Shown: positions 8,937-18,158, counted from the stretch's first letter. The stretch is DNA of 64,000 nucleotides from Candidatus Nanopelagicales bacterium (GCA_028825115.1 JAPKAV010000006.1:1-64000), one strand, 5' to 3'. Notes: generated from the sequence alone by a model not told the origin. Program-made: numbers and translations.

Positions 8937-9524
8937 CTACTTCAAGGGGTCATTCTTGGTTAATTCCAGGAGCCCTTCCAAGGCCGCCCACCTGTGATCG
9001 GTAGTGGCATGGTCATGGGATGCACCCTCAAGTTTATCTCCACATTGTGGGCAAATCCCCAGACAGTCTGGGCGGCACAGTGGGGAAAGAGGCAGATCTA
9101 GAACAATTGCATCGCGCACCGAGTCGAGCAGATCGACTGCGTCCTCATGCACATAGAAGAAAGTCAATTCCTCTGAGGCATCTTCAAAGGCTTGTACAAC
9201 CCGCCCGCGCGAGTCTGTTTCTTCATAGAGAAAAAGCTCGGTGACTCGGGAGTGATCAGTCCACATGATGGGCTCGAGGCAACGAGCGCACTCAGCTTCC
9301 ACCTCAAAGTCGAAGTCAAGGTTTACCAGCACTCCATCAAGAACAGATTCAATCCTGATCTGCGCAGGCATTTTACTGGCGGGCGCTACTTTCGCCATGC
9401 CCACTTCAAGTTCTGGGGGAGCTACAAACTCCAGATCTGCTTCCCACATATTCCCCGGCCTTCGCGGCAGGTGTGTGAGGGACACGCGAAACGAGCCAGG
9501 TTCGATGCCACCCCCTACGGTCAT
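8937..9524 (-). CDS. DUF177/YceD family protein
   Basis: Members of this family sit beside rpmF across bacteria and are linked to 23S rRNA or ribosome accumulation, but the biochemical role is not settled. The 195-residue protein contains a cysteine-pair motif, CARCLEP near residue 80, and a second pair near the C-terminus (CRPDCLGICPQCG) followed by a His-rich stretch. Together these could bind zinc. The C-terminal WAALEGLLEL helix is typical. It is followed by rpmF, the standard order. The start ATG lies about 8 bases after the sepIVA stop. Confidence 0.88.
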   Translation of the reverse strand: MTVGGGIEPGSFRVSLTHLPRRPGNMWEADLEFVAPPELEVGMAKVAPASKMPAQIRIESVLDGVLVNLDFDFEVEAECARCLEPIMWTDHSRVTELFLYEETDSRGRVVQAFEDASEELTFFYVHEDAVDLLDSVRDAIVLDLPLSPLCRPDCLGICPQCGDKLEGASHDHATTDHRWAALEGLLELTKNDPLK

Positions 9525-9532
9525 GAGGCTCT

Positions 9533-10054
9533 CTAATCCGTTCGAGCGTCAAAAAAATCGGACGGTTGCGATCCTTCTGGAGCCAATTCCTGATACATCT
9601 GACTCCGCAAACGCTCGCGGCCTCGATCGACGGTTTGCAACGTCTTTTGCAAAGTGATTTCAAAAGTCGCCAATTTGGAATCTATGTAGTCGTCGGTCTC
9701 GGCCCGCATTTGCTGGGTTTGCCCGGTCGCTTCATCGCGCACAGCATTTGCCTCTTCCACCGCCGCGAGGTACACCTCGTGCTCGGATACCAACGTATCG
9801 GCTGCCACTCGAGCTTGGGCAAGAATTCGGTCTGCTTCCCGTCTGCCGTCTTGAACAACCGCCTCCCGGTCAGCGAGTAGTTCGTCAGCGCGGTAAACGG
9901 ACTCCGGCATAAGCTGCCGGATTTCCTCAATAACGTCGAGCACTTGCGAACGATTCAGAATGCATGACGCCGACAAAGGCATCGCTTTTGCCTCTTCCAC
10001 CAAAACGGTGAGTTCATCGAGTCTTTCCTGAACGTCCACACTTGCTCCTGACAT
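9533..10054 (-). CDS. sepIVA: SepIVA-like coiled-coil cell division protein (DivIVA-related)
   Basis: SepIVA is a DivIVA-like septal factor described in mycobacteria, encoded between coaD and the DUF177 gene, exactly as here. The 173-residue protein is almost entirely helical: an N-terminal VQERLDELTVLVEEAKAMP segment, a central Ala/Glu/Arg-rich coiled coil (READRILAQARVAAD) and an ..ALQTVDRGRERL-type C-terminal helix. There are no catalytic motifs or membrane segments. ATG at 10054 is supported by TAAGGT exactly six bases upstream; a GTG five codons later has a possible Shine-Dalgarno (AGGAG) and is the alternative. Confidence 0.8.
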   Translation of the reverse strand: MSGASVDVQERLDELTVLVEEAKAMPLSASCILNRSQVLDVIEEIRQLMPESVYRADELLADREAVVQDGRREADRILAQARVAADTLVSEHEVYLAAVEEANAVRDEATGQTQQMRAETDDYIDSKLATFEITLQKTLQTVDRGRERLRSQMYQELAPEGSQPSDFFDARTD

Positions 10055-10066
10055 TTGAGAACCTTA
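10055..10066 (-). promoter_or_regulatory. Putative leaderless promoter of sepIVA (TAAGGT-N6-ATG)
   Basis: TAAGGT (10061–10066) lies six bases before the ATG of sepIVA. It follows a 32-base gap after coaD, so sepIVA–DUF177–rpmF could be initiated separately from coaD. Confidence 0.45.
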
Positions 10067-10086
10067 CTGAAGTGTACTTCTCGAGC

Positions 10087-10587
10087 TCAATTATTGGGGT
10101 TAGATTCCATTGTGCTGGATAATTTTCCTTGGAGGCGTTTCAACACGGCTTCGGGTACCAGCCCGCCAACATCGCCACCGTGAGTGGCCACGTCCTTGAC
10201 CAGACTCGAGGATAAATAGCTGTAGAGGGGATTAGTCGAGATGAAACAGGTCTCCACCTGGGTTAACCGATAATTCATCTGCGCCATTTGAAGCTCGTAA
10301 TCAAAATCACTCACAGCCCGTAACCCTTTAACAATGGCATTGACTTCATGGTCCTTGCAGTAGTCCACCAACAGGCCGTAGAAGGAATCCACGGTGACAT
10401 TGGGTAAATGTGCGGTCGCTTCGGTGAGCATCTCGATTCGCTCCTCAACCGTGAATAATGACTCCTTTATTTTATTGATCAGAACGGCGACGATCACTTG
10501 ATCTGACATGCGAGATGCACGCTCAAAGACATCAAGGTGTCCCATAGTTACGGGGTCAAATGACCCCGGGCATACCGCAATCCGCAT
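10087..10587 (-). CDS. coaD: Phosphopantetheine adenylyltransferase
   Basis: CoaD transfers AMP from ATP to 4'-phosphopantetheine, the penultimate step of coenzyme A synthesis. The protein begins MRIAVCPGSFDPVTMGHLDV, containing the nucleotidyltransferase T/HxGH-type motif. The C-terminal segment SSSLVKDVATHGGDV is the conserved SSS.VR signature region. The 166-residue length is normal. The tracked start adds two residues; I chose the second ATG because GAGG lies seven bases before it. It follows rsmD by a few bases, the common rsmD–coaD pair. Confidence 0.96.
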   Translation of the reverse strand: MRIAVCPGSFDPVTMGHLDVFERASRMSDQVIVAVLINKIKESLFTVEERIEMLTEATAHLPNVTVDSFYGLLVDYCKDHEVNAIVKGLRAVSDFDYELQMAQMNYRLTQVETCFISTNPLYSYLSSSLVKDVATHGGDVGGLVPEAVLKRLQGKLSSTMESNPNN

Positions 10588-10596
10588 CCGCATTCC

Positions 10597-11172
10597 TCAA
10601 CTAGTTGGCCATGATTCAACCTGACCGTACCAAAGTTTAGAGTCACCGTAACCACGCTCCCACACATATCGCAAAAAGTGGGGTGCAACTGTGCCAAACG
10701 GTGAAGGAGAGCGGGTGCCCCGCTCACACACGAGCAGTGCTTCATCTAGGAGCGTGCTGGCACTGAGTTTCGCCAAAAACCGCTGCACTTCACCGTCAGA
10801 ATGGGCATAAGGCGGGTCAAGAAAGACGATGTCTACCTGTGCTTGGGGAATCCATGAATACGCATCAGCCTTCAATGACCGAACATCAAGGCCGCAATCG
10901 GCCACATTGCGCTCGATAGTTGCATGTGCTGAAGAATCGTTCTCGATCAGAACCACCTCGCGAGCACCACGACTCTTGGCCTCGAGCCCAATCGCACCCG
11001 AGCCGGCGAATAGATCGACAAAACTCACGTGTGACCACTGCAGATTCGATTGCGCTAGATAAGAATCAATGCTGGAAAATAGGGCTTCCCGCATCCGATC
11101 AGAGCTTGGCCGCGTACCAATTTTGGGAACCTGAAGTTTTCGCCCGCGAGCTGACCCGGAGATGATTCGCAT
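10597..11172 (-). CDS. rsmD: 16S rRNA (guanine966-N2)-methyltransferase RsmD
   Basis: RsmD methylates G966 of 16S rRNA. The 191-residue protein starts MRIISGSARGRKLQVP, the family N-terminus. It has the AdoMet-binding motif VDLFAGSGAIGLEAKSRGA and the catalytic N6/N2-adenine-type motif DPPYA. The start codon overlaps the recG stop by one base (TAATG), so translation is likely coupled to recG. coaD follows immediately. Confidence 0.95.
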   Translation of the reverse strand: MRIISGSARGRKLQVPKIGTRPSSDRMREALFSSIDSYLAQSNLQWSHVSFVDLFAGSGAIGLEAKSRGAREVVLIENDSSAHATIERNVADCGLDVRSLKADAYSWIPQAQVDIVFLDPPYAHSDGEVQRFLAKLSASTLLDEALLVCERGTRSPSPFGTVAPHFLRYVWERGYGDSKLWYGQVESWPTS

Positions 11173-13331
11173 TAAGACTTTTCCAAGTACTCAGCACGCT
11201 GAATCTCAAAAATATCGATTGTTTCCATCACTTGGCCCCAAAGCTTGCTGGTAAATAACTCGTCAATGTCCTGGCGTACTTTATCAATGAAGTCCAGGTC
11301 GTCGATTACCTTAAGTAAGCGAAGTGAACTCAATGCACCAGATTGATCTTGCCCCAGCACATCGCCTTCGCCTCGAATCTCAAGGTCCTTCTGGGAAAGC
11401 GCGAACCCATCACGCGAATCCCGTACGGCTTCGAGTCGATCAGTGGACGCAGCACTTTGCGTACTTCCGTGAACCAAAATGCACACGCCTGGTTTAGACC
11501 CACGACCAATCCGCCCCCGCAACTGATGCAATTGAGAAATGCCAAATCTTTCTGCGTTGAGCACGATAATCATCGTTGCAATAGGAATGTCTACACCGAC
11601 TTCGATCACGGTCGTCGCGATCAAAACATCAACTTTCGGCTCCGCGAAGCCTTCGAATCGGCGCATGGCTTCGCGTTTGGCGTTCGAGTCCAAAGCTCCA
11701 TGCAGTTTTTCAAATGAAATTTGCGGATACCGTGCTGTCAACGAGTCATAAGTTTCTTCAACCGAAGCAAGTGGCTCACGGCCTGATGATTTATCGCTTT
11801 TTGGGTCCGTTTCCGGCGGTGAGATACTCGGACACACGACAAAAACGCGATTTCCTGCAGCAGCCTCTTCAGCCATGCGTTCCCACACCCGTTCTACAAA
11901 CCGGGGTCTACCAGAAGTGGGTACTAGAAAGGTCTGAATTTCTGCTCGCAATTTTGGGGACTCGACCAATGTCGAAACGTCTAGGTCACCAAAAACAGTT
12001 AGCGCAACGGTCCTAGGGATCGGGGTCGCCGTCATTACCAACAGGTGCGGCCGCAACTCGTCTTGGCCTTTTGTCAACATTATTGCTCGCTGCTCAACTC
12101 CAAACCGATGTTGCTCGTCGATCACAATCAGACCTAAGTCGAAGAACGCAACATTGTCTTCAAGGAGTGCATGAGTTCCGATAAGAATATCGATGTCTCC
12201 ACTTTGAGTATCTAGCAGGATCTTGCGACGATTTGGCACTGACATGGCACCGGTAAGCAGCTCAACATGAATCGGCCGCGAGGTAACCCCCTTCAAGAAT
12301 CTTCGCAAGGATTCATAGTGCTGAACTGCGAGCACCTCAGTGGGCGCGAGCAAAGCGATCTGCCCGCCAGATTCAATAACTGTGAGCATCGCGCGAATCG
12401 ACACAATCGTTTTTCCGCTACCCACATCTCCTTGCAGGAGCCTGGTCATGGGGACACCTTGCGCTAGGTCCGCAGCGATCTCCTCCCCCACCATAATTTG
12501 ACCCTGCGTTAAGCCAAATGGAAGTGAACTATCAAACTCGGGAGTCAGCGCGGAATCGCTCCCACCTCGAGCGAGTGCGAGTGCGGACTTGGCGTTGCTC
12601 TTGCGCTGGCGCATCAGGGCTAAAAGAACAAACGCTTCTTCGTACTTTATCCGTTCGGTCGCTCTAACAATTTCACCATGATTCTTTGGCTGGTGGATCG
12701 CATGAAGTGATTCGATTTTAGTCATGAAGCCGTGCTTGATCACCAATTCTGTCGGAAGTGGGTCGGTCAACCGATCAGCTGAGGCGAGAACTACGTCGAT
12801 GGCCGCTTGAATTTGCCATGAAGCAAGTGATTGGGAACTTGGATAGACCGGGATAATTTCCCCGGTGAATTCGGTGATTGCATCGATTTCCTCTGCCACC
12901 CCGTTTCCAGTGTCGGTAAAAAGCGCATACTGCGGATGGGCCAGCGTTCGTACTCCGCGAAATTCTGACACCGTCCCGGCAAACAAGCCGATTCGACCGA
13001 CTTTCAATTCCCGCTCACGCCATTTTTGGTTAAAAAATGTGAGTTCCATAGATTCGACACCGTCAGAGACACTTACAACCAAGATGAACCCACGCTTTTG
13101 TTGCATGCGCCGAGAGTCAACACCTCTAATGGTGGCCAAAATAGTTACCGGAACGCCCACTTCGACTTTGTCAAAGGGTGTCAAATTTCCTCGGTCAAGG
13201 TACCTACGTGGGTAATGGTTGAGTAGCCCACCGGCAGTGGTGATTCCAAATGCCTTTTCCACACTTGCCGCACTTTTCCCTCCGATTAACTCCTTCAGGG
13301 TAGTGGTAAGAAAATTTTTTCGACCGCTCAC
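11172..13331 (-). CDS. recG: ATP-dependent DNA helicase RecG
   Basis: RecG remodels stalled replication forks and branched DNA. The 719-residue protein has an N-terminal wedge/OB-fold domain (ITTAGGLLNHYPRRYLDRG) and a superfamily 2 helicase core. The core shows Walker A GDVGSGKTIVS near residue 300, DEQHRFG (motif II), MTATPIPRT (motif III), VIEVGVDIP (motif V) and QLRGRIGRG (motif VI). The tracked frame extends 21 codons into the upstream gene. I chose GTG at 13331, which begins one base after the upstream TAG stop. Confidence 0.95.
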   Translation of the reverse strand: MSGRKNFLTTTLKELIGGKSAASVEKAFGITTAGGLLNHYPRRYLDRGNLTPFDKVEVGVPVTILATIRGVDSRRMQQKRGFILVVSVSDGVESMELTFFNQKWRERELKVGRIGLFAGTVSEFRGVRTLAHPQYALFTDTGNGVAEEIDAITEFTGEIIPVYPSSQSLASWQIQAAIDVVLASADRLTDPLPTELVIKHGFMTKIESLHAIHQPKNHGEIVRATERIKYEEAFVLLALMRQRKSNAKSALALARGGSDSALTPEFDSSLPFGLTQGQIMVGEEIAADLAQGVPMTRLLQGDVGSGKTIVSIRAMLTVIESGGQIALLAPTEVLAVQHYESLRRFLKGVTSRPIHVELLTGAMSVPNRRKILLDTQSGDIDILIGTHALLEDNVAFFDLGLIVIDEQHRFGVEQRAIMLTKGQDELRPHLLVMTATPIPRTVALTVFGDLDVSTLVESPKLRAEIQTFLVPTSGRPRFVERVWERMAEEAAAGNRVFVVCPSISPPETDPKSDKSSGREPLASVEETYDSLTARYPQISFEKLHGALDSNAKREAMRRFEGFAEPKVDVLIATTVIEVGVDIPIATMIIVLNAERFGISQLHQLRGRIGRGSKPGVCILVHGSTQSAASTDRLEAVRDSRDGFALSQKDLEIRGEGDVLGQDQSGALSSLRLLKVIDDLDFIDKVRQDIDELFTSKLWGQVMETIDIFEIQRAEYLEKS

Positions 13332-13332
13332 G

Positions 13333-14964
13333 CTACTCGACTCCGAAAATAAACGGCCATAGCGGCTGCTCTCCTGAAACGAATTCACACTCAATCAATG
13401 GGTAGCCGGTCTTAATCCAGGCAAGTAATGATTCGATGTGGACATCGGTGACTTCGGCACCCGTGACTATCGTCAGTAACTCGGCACCCGGCGCCAACAT
13501 GCGTCTGAGCACACTTCTACTTGACGCTACAAGATCGCTATCAATGGCACTAATTTCTCCGTCAATGAGGCCCAGGTAGTCACCCGTCTTGCATGCACCA
13601 GCCATGGTTAATACGTCTCGGGTTGCTCGGGTGATTGCTCCATAGTGTGTTGCTCCCGCAGCCCGCGTCATGGCAACCACATCCTGATCGAAGTCCAACA
13701 CAGGATCATGAATGGCGACTGCGGCTAGTGACTGCGTAATCGCACGACTGGGAATCACCGACACCCGATAGCCCATGCTCCGCAAGTAAGAAGCAGCAAT
13801 ATCAGCGACTGGATGCGTATCCCGATCCGCCGGAAGGATCACGACCTCCTTGGCTTCATTTCCACTGATGACGGAGATGATCTCAGCGGCAGATGGCTGC
13901 TGCCGTGCAGGCGTGGCAATGCATATCACGCCTAATGATTCCAATAATCGACGAATGCCTTCGCCGTGAGTGACCGCAAGCAAAATTCGAGACCGCCGTG
14001 TCTGGGCTTGTGCACGCTCTTGCGAAATTGAGTGGAGTTCCAGTGGAACAACGGAAACCTGCCTAACCACCCCGCGCTCCAAACCCGCATTGATGCAATC
14101 AGAGACTCGATTCAACGCAGAGTGGACGTGCACCTTCCACAAAGAATCGAATCCGGCGATCATCACGCTCGTACCCACGCCTTCCAAAGCCTCTTGTAAT
14201 GGAGCCTTATCCACCGCTTCAAAGTCATACATGACCTCACATTCGACAGCAGTGCTGTTGGATTCGTACTGCACCGCCGCCGGGGCAAACTCACCCAGTG
14301 GCTGCACAGCGTGTTCAACCCGCCGTGGCGTCTCACCCGTCAGGACCGTAACCAGTGCGTCTAGAACCACGACCAGTCCCCGGCCTCCAGCGTCAACTAC
14401 CCCTGCGTCGCGTAATACTGCCAACAATTCCGGGGTGTGCAGTAGCGCGGTATATGCCGCATCCGCCGCTGCGGTGGCAACCTTCGCTAAGTCTTCCCCC
14501 TGAGCCGTGACGCGCGAAGCTTCTTGGGCCGCTCGTGCGGCAACCGTAAGGATTGTTCCTTCCCAGGGAACCGCTACCGCATGATATGCACCACGAGCAC
14601 CGTGGGACAACGCCTGAGCGAAATTTTCCGGACTCGTCGCGATCTCTGACATGAGGTCGCGCAAGAACGCTGAGAAAATCACTCCTGAATTCCCTCGGGC
14701 GCCCAAGATCGCGGCCTTACCCACCCAGTGGGCCGCTTGGGCCAAGTCATCGGCTGGCTCCCTCAACGCCGTGCAGGCAGCCTCCACCGTGAGATACAGA
14801 TTCGTGCCGGTGTCGCCATCGGGGACCGGGAACACATTCAGAGCATCGATTTCAGCACGAGCCACCCGTAATGCACCCTGTGCTTGGATCAGCCACGAGT
14901 GCAATATGGGCACGGTTATTTCTGTGATGGGGGCATGAGTGATCTGTGACCTTTGCTCGGCCAT
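13333..14964 (-). CDS. DAK2-domain kinase of the YloV/FakA family
   Basis: Proteins of this family resemble dihydroxyacetone kinase; FakA in firmicutes phosphorylates fatty acids bound by FakB. The N-terminal DAK2 (Dak phosphatase-like) domain carries the nucleotide-binding motif VFPVPDGDTGTNL at about residue 45 and GARGNSGVI near residue 92. The C-terminal half is the conserved DegV-neighbour domain (DAK1_2-like). The 543-residue length matches actinobacterial homologues next to recG. ATG at 14964 follows GGAGG. No fakB is present here, so the substrate is uncertain. Confidence 0.88.
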   Translation of the reverse strand: MAEQRSQITHAPITEITVPILHSWLIQAQGALRVARAEIDALNVFPVPDGDTGTNLYLTVEAACTALREPADDLAQAAHWVGKAAILGARGNSGVIFSAFLRDLMSEIATSPENFAQALSHGARGAYHAVAVPWEGTILTVAARAAQEASRVTAQGEDLAKVATAAADAAYTALLHTPELLAVLRDAGVVDAGGRGLVVVLDALVTVLTGETPRRVEHAVQPLGEFAPAAVQYESNSTAVECEVMYDFEAVDKAPLQEALEGVGTSVMIAGFDSLWKVHVHSALNRVSDCINAGLERGVVRQVSVVPLELHSISQERAQAQTRRSRILLAVTHGEGIRRLLESLGVICIATPARQQPSAAEIISVISGNEAKEVVILPADRDTHPVADIAASYLRSMGYRVSVIPSRAITQSLAAVAIHDPVLDFDQDVVAMTRAAGATHYGAITRATRDVLTMAGACKTGDYLGLIDGEISAIDSDLVASSRSVLRRMLAPGAELLTIVTGAEVTDVHIESLLAWIKTGYPLIECEFVSGEQPLWPFIFGVE

Positions 14965-15149
14965 GGCCCCTCCTTCACTTTGTAGCAGTGGATCGGCTAT
15001 TCTTCCTCAGGTTTAACATGAGTACTCTAAAGGAACCAGCTAGAGCCAGTGCCTAAGTGCACGACTCTCGTGTAATCCTTGCGCATGAGACCCTGACAAC
15101 CAACCGGATCCGTCTGGATCCATTGTTTTAATCTGACGAAGGAGTCATT
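14965..15149. other. Divergent intergenic region between the YloV-like gene and rpmB
   Basis: The 185 bases hold no ORF that I can support. They must carry promoters for the leftward yloV–recG–rsmD–coaD series and the rightward rpmB. An imperfect repeat (CCGGATCC..CTGGATCC) occurs 30–40 bases before the rpmB Shine-Dalgarno. I see no convincing -35/-10 pair. Confidence 0.4.
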
Positions 15150-15341
15150 GTGGCTGCAAACTGCGACATCTGCGGGAAGGGCCCTAGCTTCGGCCATAAC
15201 GTTTCTCATTCACAGCGTAAGACCAATCGTCGCTGGAATCCGAATATCCAGCGCGTTCGCGCTCTGGTTGGCAAAACCCCCAAGCGACTCAATGTGTGTA
15301 CTTCCTGCATCAAAGCGGGCAAAGTGGTGCGCGCCTCCTAA
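15150..15341 (+). CDS. rpmB: 50S ribosomal protein L28 (zinc-binding form)
   Basis: L28 belongs to the large ribosomal subunit. The 63-residue protein reads [20 protein letters not shown] and later [11 protein letters not shown]. The two CxxC pairs are the zinc-binding C+ version, matching the C+ L32 in this window. GTG start follows AAGGAG at normal spacing. The gene runs opposite to both neighbours, and its stop is three bases from the convergent thiL stop, with no terminator between them. Confidence 0.95.
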   Translation: MAANCDICGKGPSFGHNVSHSQRKTNRRWNPNIQRVRALVGKTPKRLNVCTSCIKAGKVVRAS

Positions 15342-15344
15342 AAC

Positions 15345-16337
15345 CTAGGAGGAAAAGTGTCTAAAGCCCGGCACTTGTTCAAAAGCATCCGCATACGCGA
15401 CACCGTCAATAAGGACAGCTCCAACCGGTGCGGGAGCTACTTTCCCAATCGCAGTAAAGCCCCTTGGCATCCTCTTCTTTGGTGGGAAAGTTGCCACGAT
15501 CGCGTGATCATCGCCTCCTGCGAGGATCCACCCCATGGGGTCGACTCCAAATGCGGCCGCGGTCGAGACAAGTTCTTCTGGCACAGCAATTTTTTTTGTG
15601 TCAAGTTCAATGCATACCCCGGAGCCTCGCGCAATGTGCTCAAGGTCAGCCACCAGACCATCAGAAATATCAATCATTGAAGTCGCCCCACTTTTGGCAG
15701 CGCGAGCACCCGCGGAGTAGTCAATATTGGGCACTCTAAACGCATCCACTAAAACCCGAGGAGACCGTAATCCCCGTTGCAAAACCCGGAGCCCCGCGGC
15801 GGCCATACCCGATCTGCCACAAATTCCCACTGTGTCTCCCGCACCAGCACCACTTCGAGCCAGCGCTGCTCCCGAAAGGAGGTGACCAATTGCCGTCACC
15901 GAAATCACAATATTCTCGCAATCGCTGACATCACCACCCAAGACCACTGCACCGGCGCTATCTGCTTCCTCCATAAAGCCCGCGAGAAACTCGCCGGCCC
16001 AATGACTAGTTGTGCTCCCCGGCATCCCGATCGCGAGCAAAACGCCCGCCGGCTGCGCCCCCATGGCACACACGTCTGCCATCGAGGCTGCAGCGCAACG
16101 ACGACCAATCTCGATTCCCGTTGACCAGTCCGTACGAAAATGCTTGCCTTCTGCATACATATCCACGCTGAGAGCGAGCGACGAGCCCTCAGTACTAATG
16201 ACAGCCGCGTCGTCACCAGCAGGAACCTCGACGCCGATTCCGGAAATCTTGGCCGCATTGATTTGCGAGAGGATCTTTGTGACAAGTCCTAATTCCCCGA
16301 GGTCTGCAAGGGTTTCACTAGCGGCTTCTGGACTCAC
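15345..16337 (-). CDS. thiL: Thiamine-monophosphate kinase
   Basis: ThiL phosphorylates thiamine monophosphate to the active diphosphate. The 330-residue protein has the PurM/ThiL-like N-terminal motif PAGDDAAVI, LALSVDMYAEGKHFRTDW (metal and substrate binding), GRRCAAASMADVCAMGA, and the C-terminal SMIDISDGLVADLEHIA signature. Start is GTG, preceded by GAAAGG. No other thiamine genes are nearby; the gene is monocistronic here. Confidence 0.94.
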   Translation of the reverse strand: MSPEAASETLADLGELGLVTKILSQINAAKISGIGVEVPAGDDAAVISTEGSSLALSVDMYAEGKHFRTDWSTGIEIGRRCAAASMADVCAMGAQPAGVLLAIGMPGSTTSHWAGEFLAGFMEEADSAGAVVLGGDVSDCENIVISVTAIGHLLSGAALARSGAGAGDTVGICGRSGMAAAGLRVLQRGLRSPRVLVDAFRVPNIDYSAGARAAKSGATSMIDISDGLVADLEHIARGSGVCIELDTKKIAVPEELVSTAAAFGVDPMGWILAGGDDHAIVATFPPKKRMPRGFTAIGKVAPAPVGAVLIDGVAYADAFEQVPGFRHFSS

Positions 16338-16387
16338 AGCTTTGAGCCTTTCTGTTGATCAACTGGGAAAAGCACCCGGTTCAAATA

Positions 16388-16399
16388 TAGAGTGGGGTC
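16388..16399 (+). promoter_or_regulatory. Putative leaderless promoter of the Lrp-like gene (TAGAGT-N6-ATG)
   Basis: TAGAGT (16388–16393) is followed by six bases (GGGGTC) and then ATG. There is no conventional Shine-Dalgarno at the right distance, so a leaderless transcript is likely. Confidence 0.5.
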
Positions 16400-16639
16400 A
16401 TGTCGGTGCAAGCATATGTATTAATTCAAACCGAAGTCGGTAAGGCGGCCACCGTCGTCGAGTCGATTCGCGCTATTTCTGGGGTCGCCGTCGCCGAGGA
16501 CGTCACTGGACCATACGACGTAATTGTTAAAGCCGAGGCCCGAACCATGGACGAACTCGGAAGGCTTGTCGTCGCCAAGATTCAAGCGGTTTCGGGTATC
16601 ACCAGAACATTGACCTGTCCCATTGTGAACCTTGTATAA
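16400..16639 (+). CDS. Stand-alone Lrp/AsnC-type ligand-binding (RAM) domain protein
   Basis: The 79-residue product is a complete effector-binding domain of the Lrp/AsnC family (VQAYVLIQTEVGKAATV.. GPYDVIVKAEARTMDELGRLV..) without the DNA-binding helix-turn-helix. Such small proteins are common in actinobacteria. They assemble as ring-shaped multimers that bind small ligands, often amino acids, but their targets are poorly known. The ATG directly follows a leaderless-type promoter. The stop overlaps the start region of the DUF3515 lipoprotein, suggesting translational coupling. Confidence 0.9.
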   Translation: MSVQAYVLIQTEVGKAATVVESIRAISGVAVAEDVTGPYDVIVKAEARTMDELGRLVVAKIQAVSGITRTLTCPIVNLV

Positions 16640-17069
16640 CAACAGAGCGGCGATTGCTTGTGGCCTTATCTTTTTAGCAAGCCTGACTGCTTGTAGTTCA
16701 CCTTTGCGCGTGGAACCGGGTGAGGAATCAGAGAGCCAATTTTGTACCGAACTTGGTGCGATCCTGCCCGTAAGCATGGAGGGTGCGTTGTTACGCAACA
16801 GCAATCCAGATTCCCCCGGAACGAAAGCTTGGGGTGATCCGGCAATCGTGGCGCGATGTGGGGTTGCAGTACCCACAACTTATTCCGCTACCAGCCAGCT
16901 TCTCGAGGTTGATGGGGTCACTTGGTACCCCGAAGAATTGCAGGCCGGCGTGCGATTCACTTCACTTCAGACTCCTGAATTAGTCGAAGTGTCTATACCG
17001 AGCGCTTACGAATCAACGGCTGACATCCTCACCGAATTAAGCTTAGATATTAGCTCTCTCACACCTTAA
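16632..17069 (+). CDS. DUF3515 family lipoprotein
   Basis: This family is restricted to actinobacteria and its function is unknown. The 145-residue protein has a short positively charged start, a hydrophobic segment (AIACGLIFLASLTAC) and a lipobox-like LTAC, so it is probably a lipid-anchored exported protein. Conserved features include FCTELGAILP, AWGDPAIVARCGV and GVTWYPEEL. It initiates at TTG within the last codons of the Lrp-like gene (8-base overlap). It lies between thiL and ddl as in M. tuberculosis Rv2980. Its stop is four bases from the convergent ddl stop. Confidence 0.88.
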   Translation: MYNNRAAIACGLIFLASLTACSSPLRVEPGEESESQFCTELGAILPVSMEGALLRNSNPDSPGTKAWGDPAIVARCGVAVPTTYSATSQLLEVDGVTWYPEELQAGVRFTSLQTPELVEVSIPSAYESTADILTELSLDISSLTP

Positions 17070-17072
17070 TTT

Positions 17073-18146
17073 TCACAGAGCCGCACGCACCAGTCGATCA
17101 ACGATCTTCGGGAAACTCACTCCAGCTTGCTGCCACATTCGAGCAAACATCGATATTGGGGTGAAACCAGGGATCGTATTAATCTCGTTGAAAATAATTC
17201 GATCACCATCAAGGAAAAAGTCAACTCGTGCATAGCCCGTACATCCCAACAACATAAAAACATGAACCGCGAGACGCTGGATTTCACGCACCACCTCAGG
17301 ATCAAGGTCAGCTGGAACTATCAATTCCGCGCCATCGCTAATATATTTTGCTTCAAAGTCATAAAACGGAAATTGATCTTTAACTTTTATCTCACCGACT
17401 GGGCTTGCTTCAACACCAGATTCACCCACTAGCACGCCCACTTCCAATTCCCGTGGGTTGGCTAAACCTTGTTCGACAATCACGTCAGGACACGAATGAA
17501 AAGCGTGCTGGCATGCCAGCTCGTAATCTTCTATTTGATTCACCATAGAAATGCCAATAGATGAACCACCGGACACCGGCTTAACAAACCAGGGGAAAGG
17601 AAATGCATGTGTCGGCGGTCCGACTGTCATTGCCGCTGAGCTCTGGGGGAACCAGTTGCCAGCATCGACGCCAGCTGCGCGGACTAACTCTTTAGTTGTT
17701 AACTTATTCATGCAGATTGCTGATGCCTGCACACCCGAACCGACCACCGGGATTCCCATGCTGTGACATACACCTTGAATTGCCCCGTCTTCCCCACCGA
17801 CGCCATGCAGAACCGGAAAGACAACCAAAATGGGGCTGAATTCACCGTCGATCTCAATCCCGGGCGCACTCGCATTCATGACCAAGCGCACAACTTGATC
17901 ACGTTTGCCTACCTCAGGGTAATGATTGGCAGTGATTTCATAGGACTCAACTTCAAAAGGGGCGACCTCGACCCAGGTGCCGTCTGAAGTAATCCCAATG
18001 CACAAAACCTTGTAGCCCAAATCGAGAAGGGCGGCAAGTACCGACTTCGCGCTCAGACATGAAATGGAGTGCTCCGGACTCCTCCCGCCAAAGACAAGAG
18101 CAACCACCCCGGGAGCCGAACTCACAGAATTAGACATTAACTGCAT
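17073..18146 (-). CDS. ddl: D-alanine–D-alanine ligase
   Basis: Ddl joins two D-alanines for peptidoglycan precursors in an ATP-grasp reaction. Motifs include VALVFGGRSPEHSISC near the N-terminus (substrate binding), WFVKPVSGGSSIGIS, ARVDFFLDGDRIIFNEINTIPGFTPISMF (ATP and Mg binding) and a C-terminal LVRAAL. The tracked ORF extends 104 codons too far. I chose ATG at 18146 because TACGGT lies exactly six bases upstream, and the GAGG in that gap is too close to act as a Shine-Dalgarno. A second ATG is three codons later. The 357-residue length is typical. Confidence 0.95.
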   Translation of the reverse strand: MQLMSNSVSSAPGVVALVFGGRSPEHSISCLSAKSVLAALLDLGYKVLCIGITSDGTWVEVAPFEVESYEITANHYPEVGKRDQVVRLVMNASAPGIEIDGEFSPILVVFPVLHGVGGEDGAIQGVCHSMGIPVVGSGVQASAICMNKLTTKELVRAAGVDAGNWFPQSSAAMTVGPPTHAFPFPWFVKPVSGGSSIGISMVNQIEDYELACQHAFHSCPDVIVEQGLANPRELEVGVLVGESGVEASPVGEIKVKDQFPFYDFEAKYISDGAELIVPADLDPEVVREIQRLAVHVFMLLGCTGYARVDFFLDGDRIIFNEINTIPGFTPISMFARMWQQAGVSFPKIVDRLVRAAL

Positions 18147-18158
18147 GTCCTCACCGTA
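18147..18158 (-). promoter_or_regulatory. Putative leaderless promoter of ddl (TACGGT-N6-ATG)
   Basis: TACGGT (18153–18158) is separated by GAGGAC from the ddl ATG. It lies only 50 bases from the oppositely directed TAGAAT of the neighbouring PLP-enzyme gene, forming a compact divergent promoter pair. Confidence 0.5.

Noticed and set aside
13970-14503. 177-codon plus-strand ORF
   Set aside because: Antisense shadow of the YloV-like gene with biased Ser/Thr/Arg composition.
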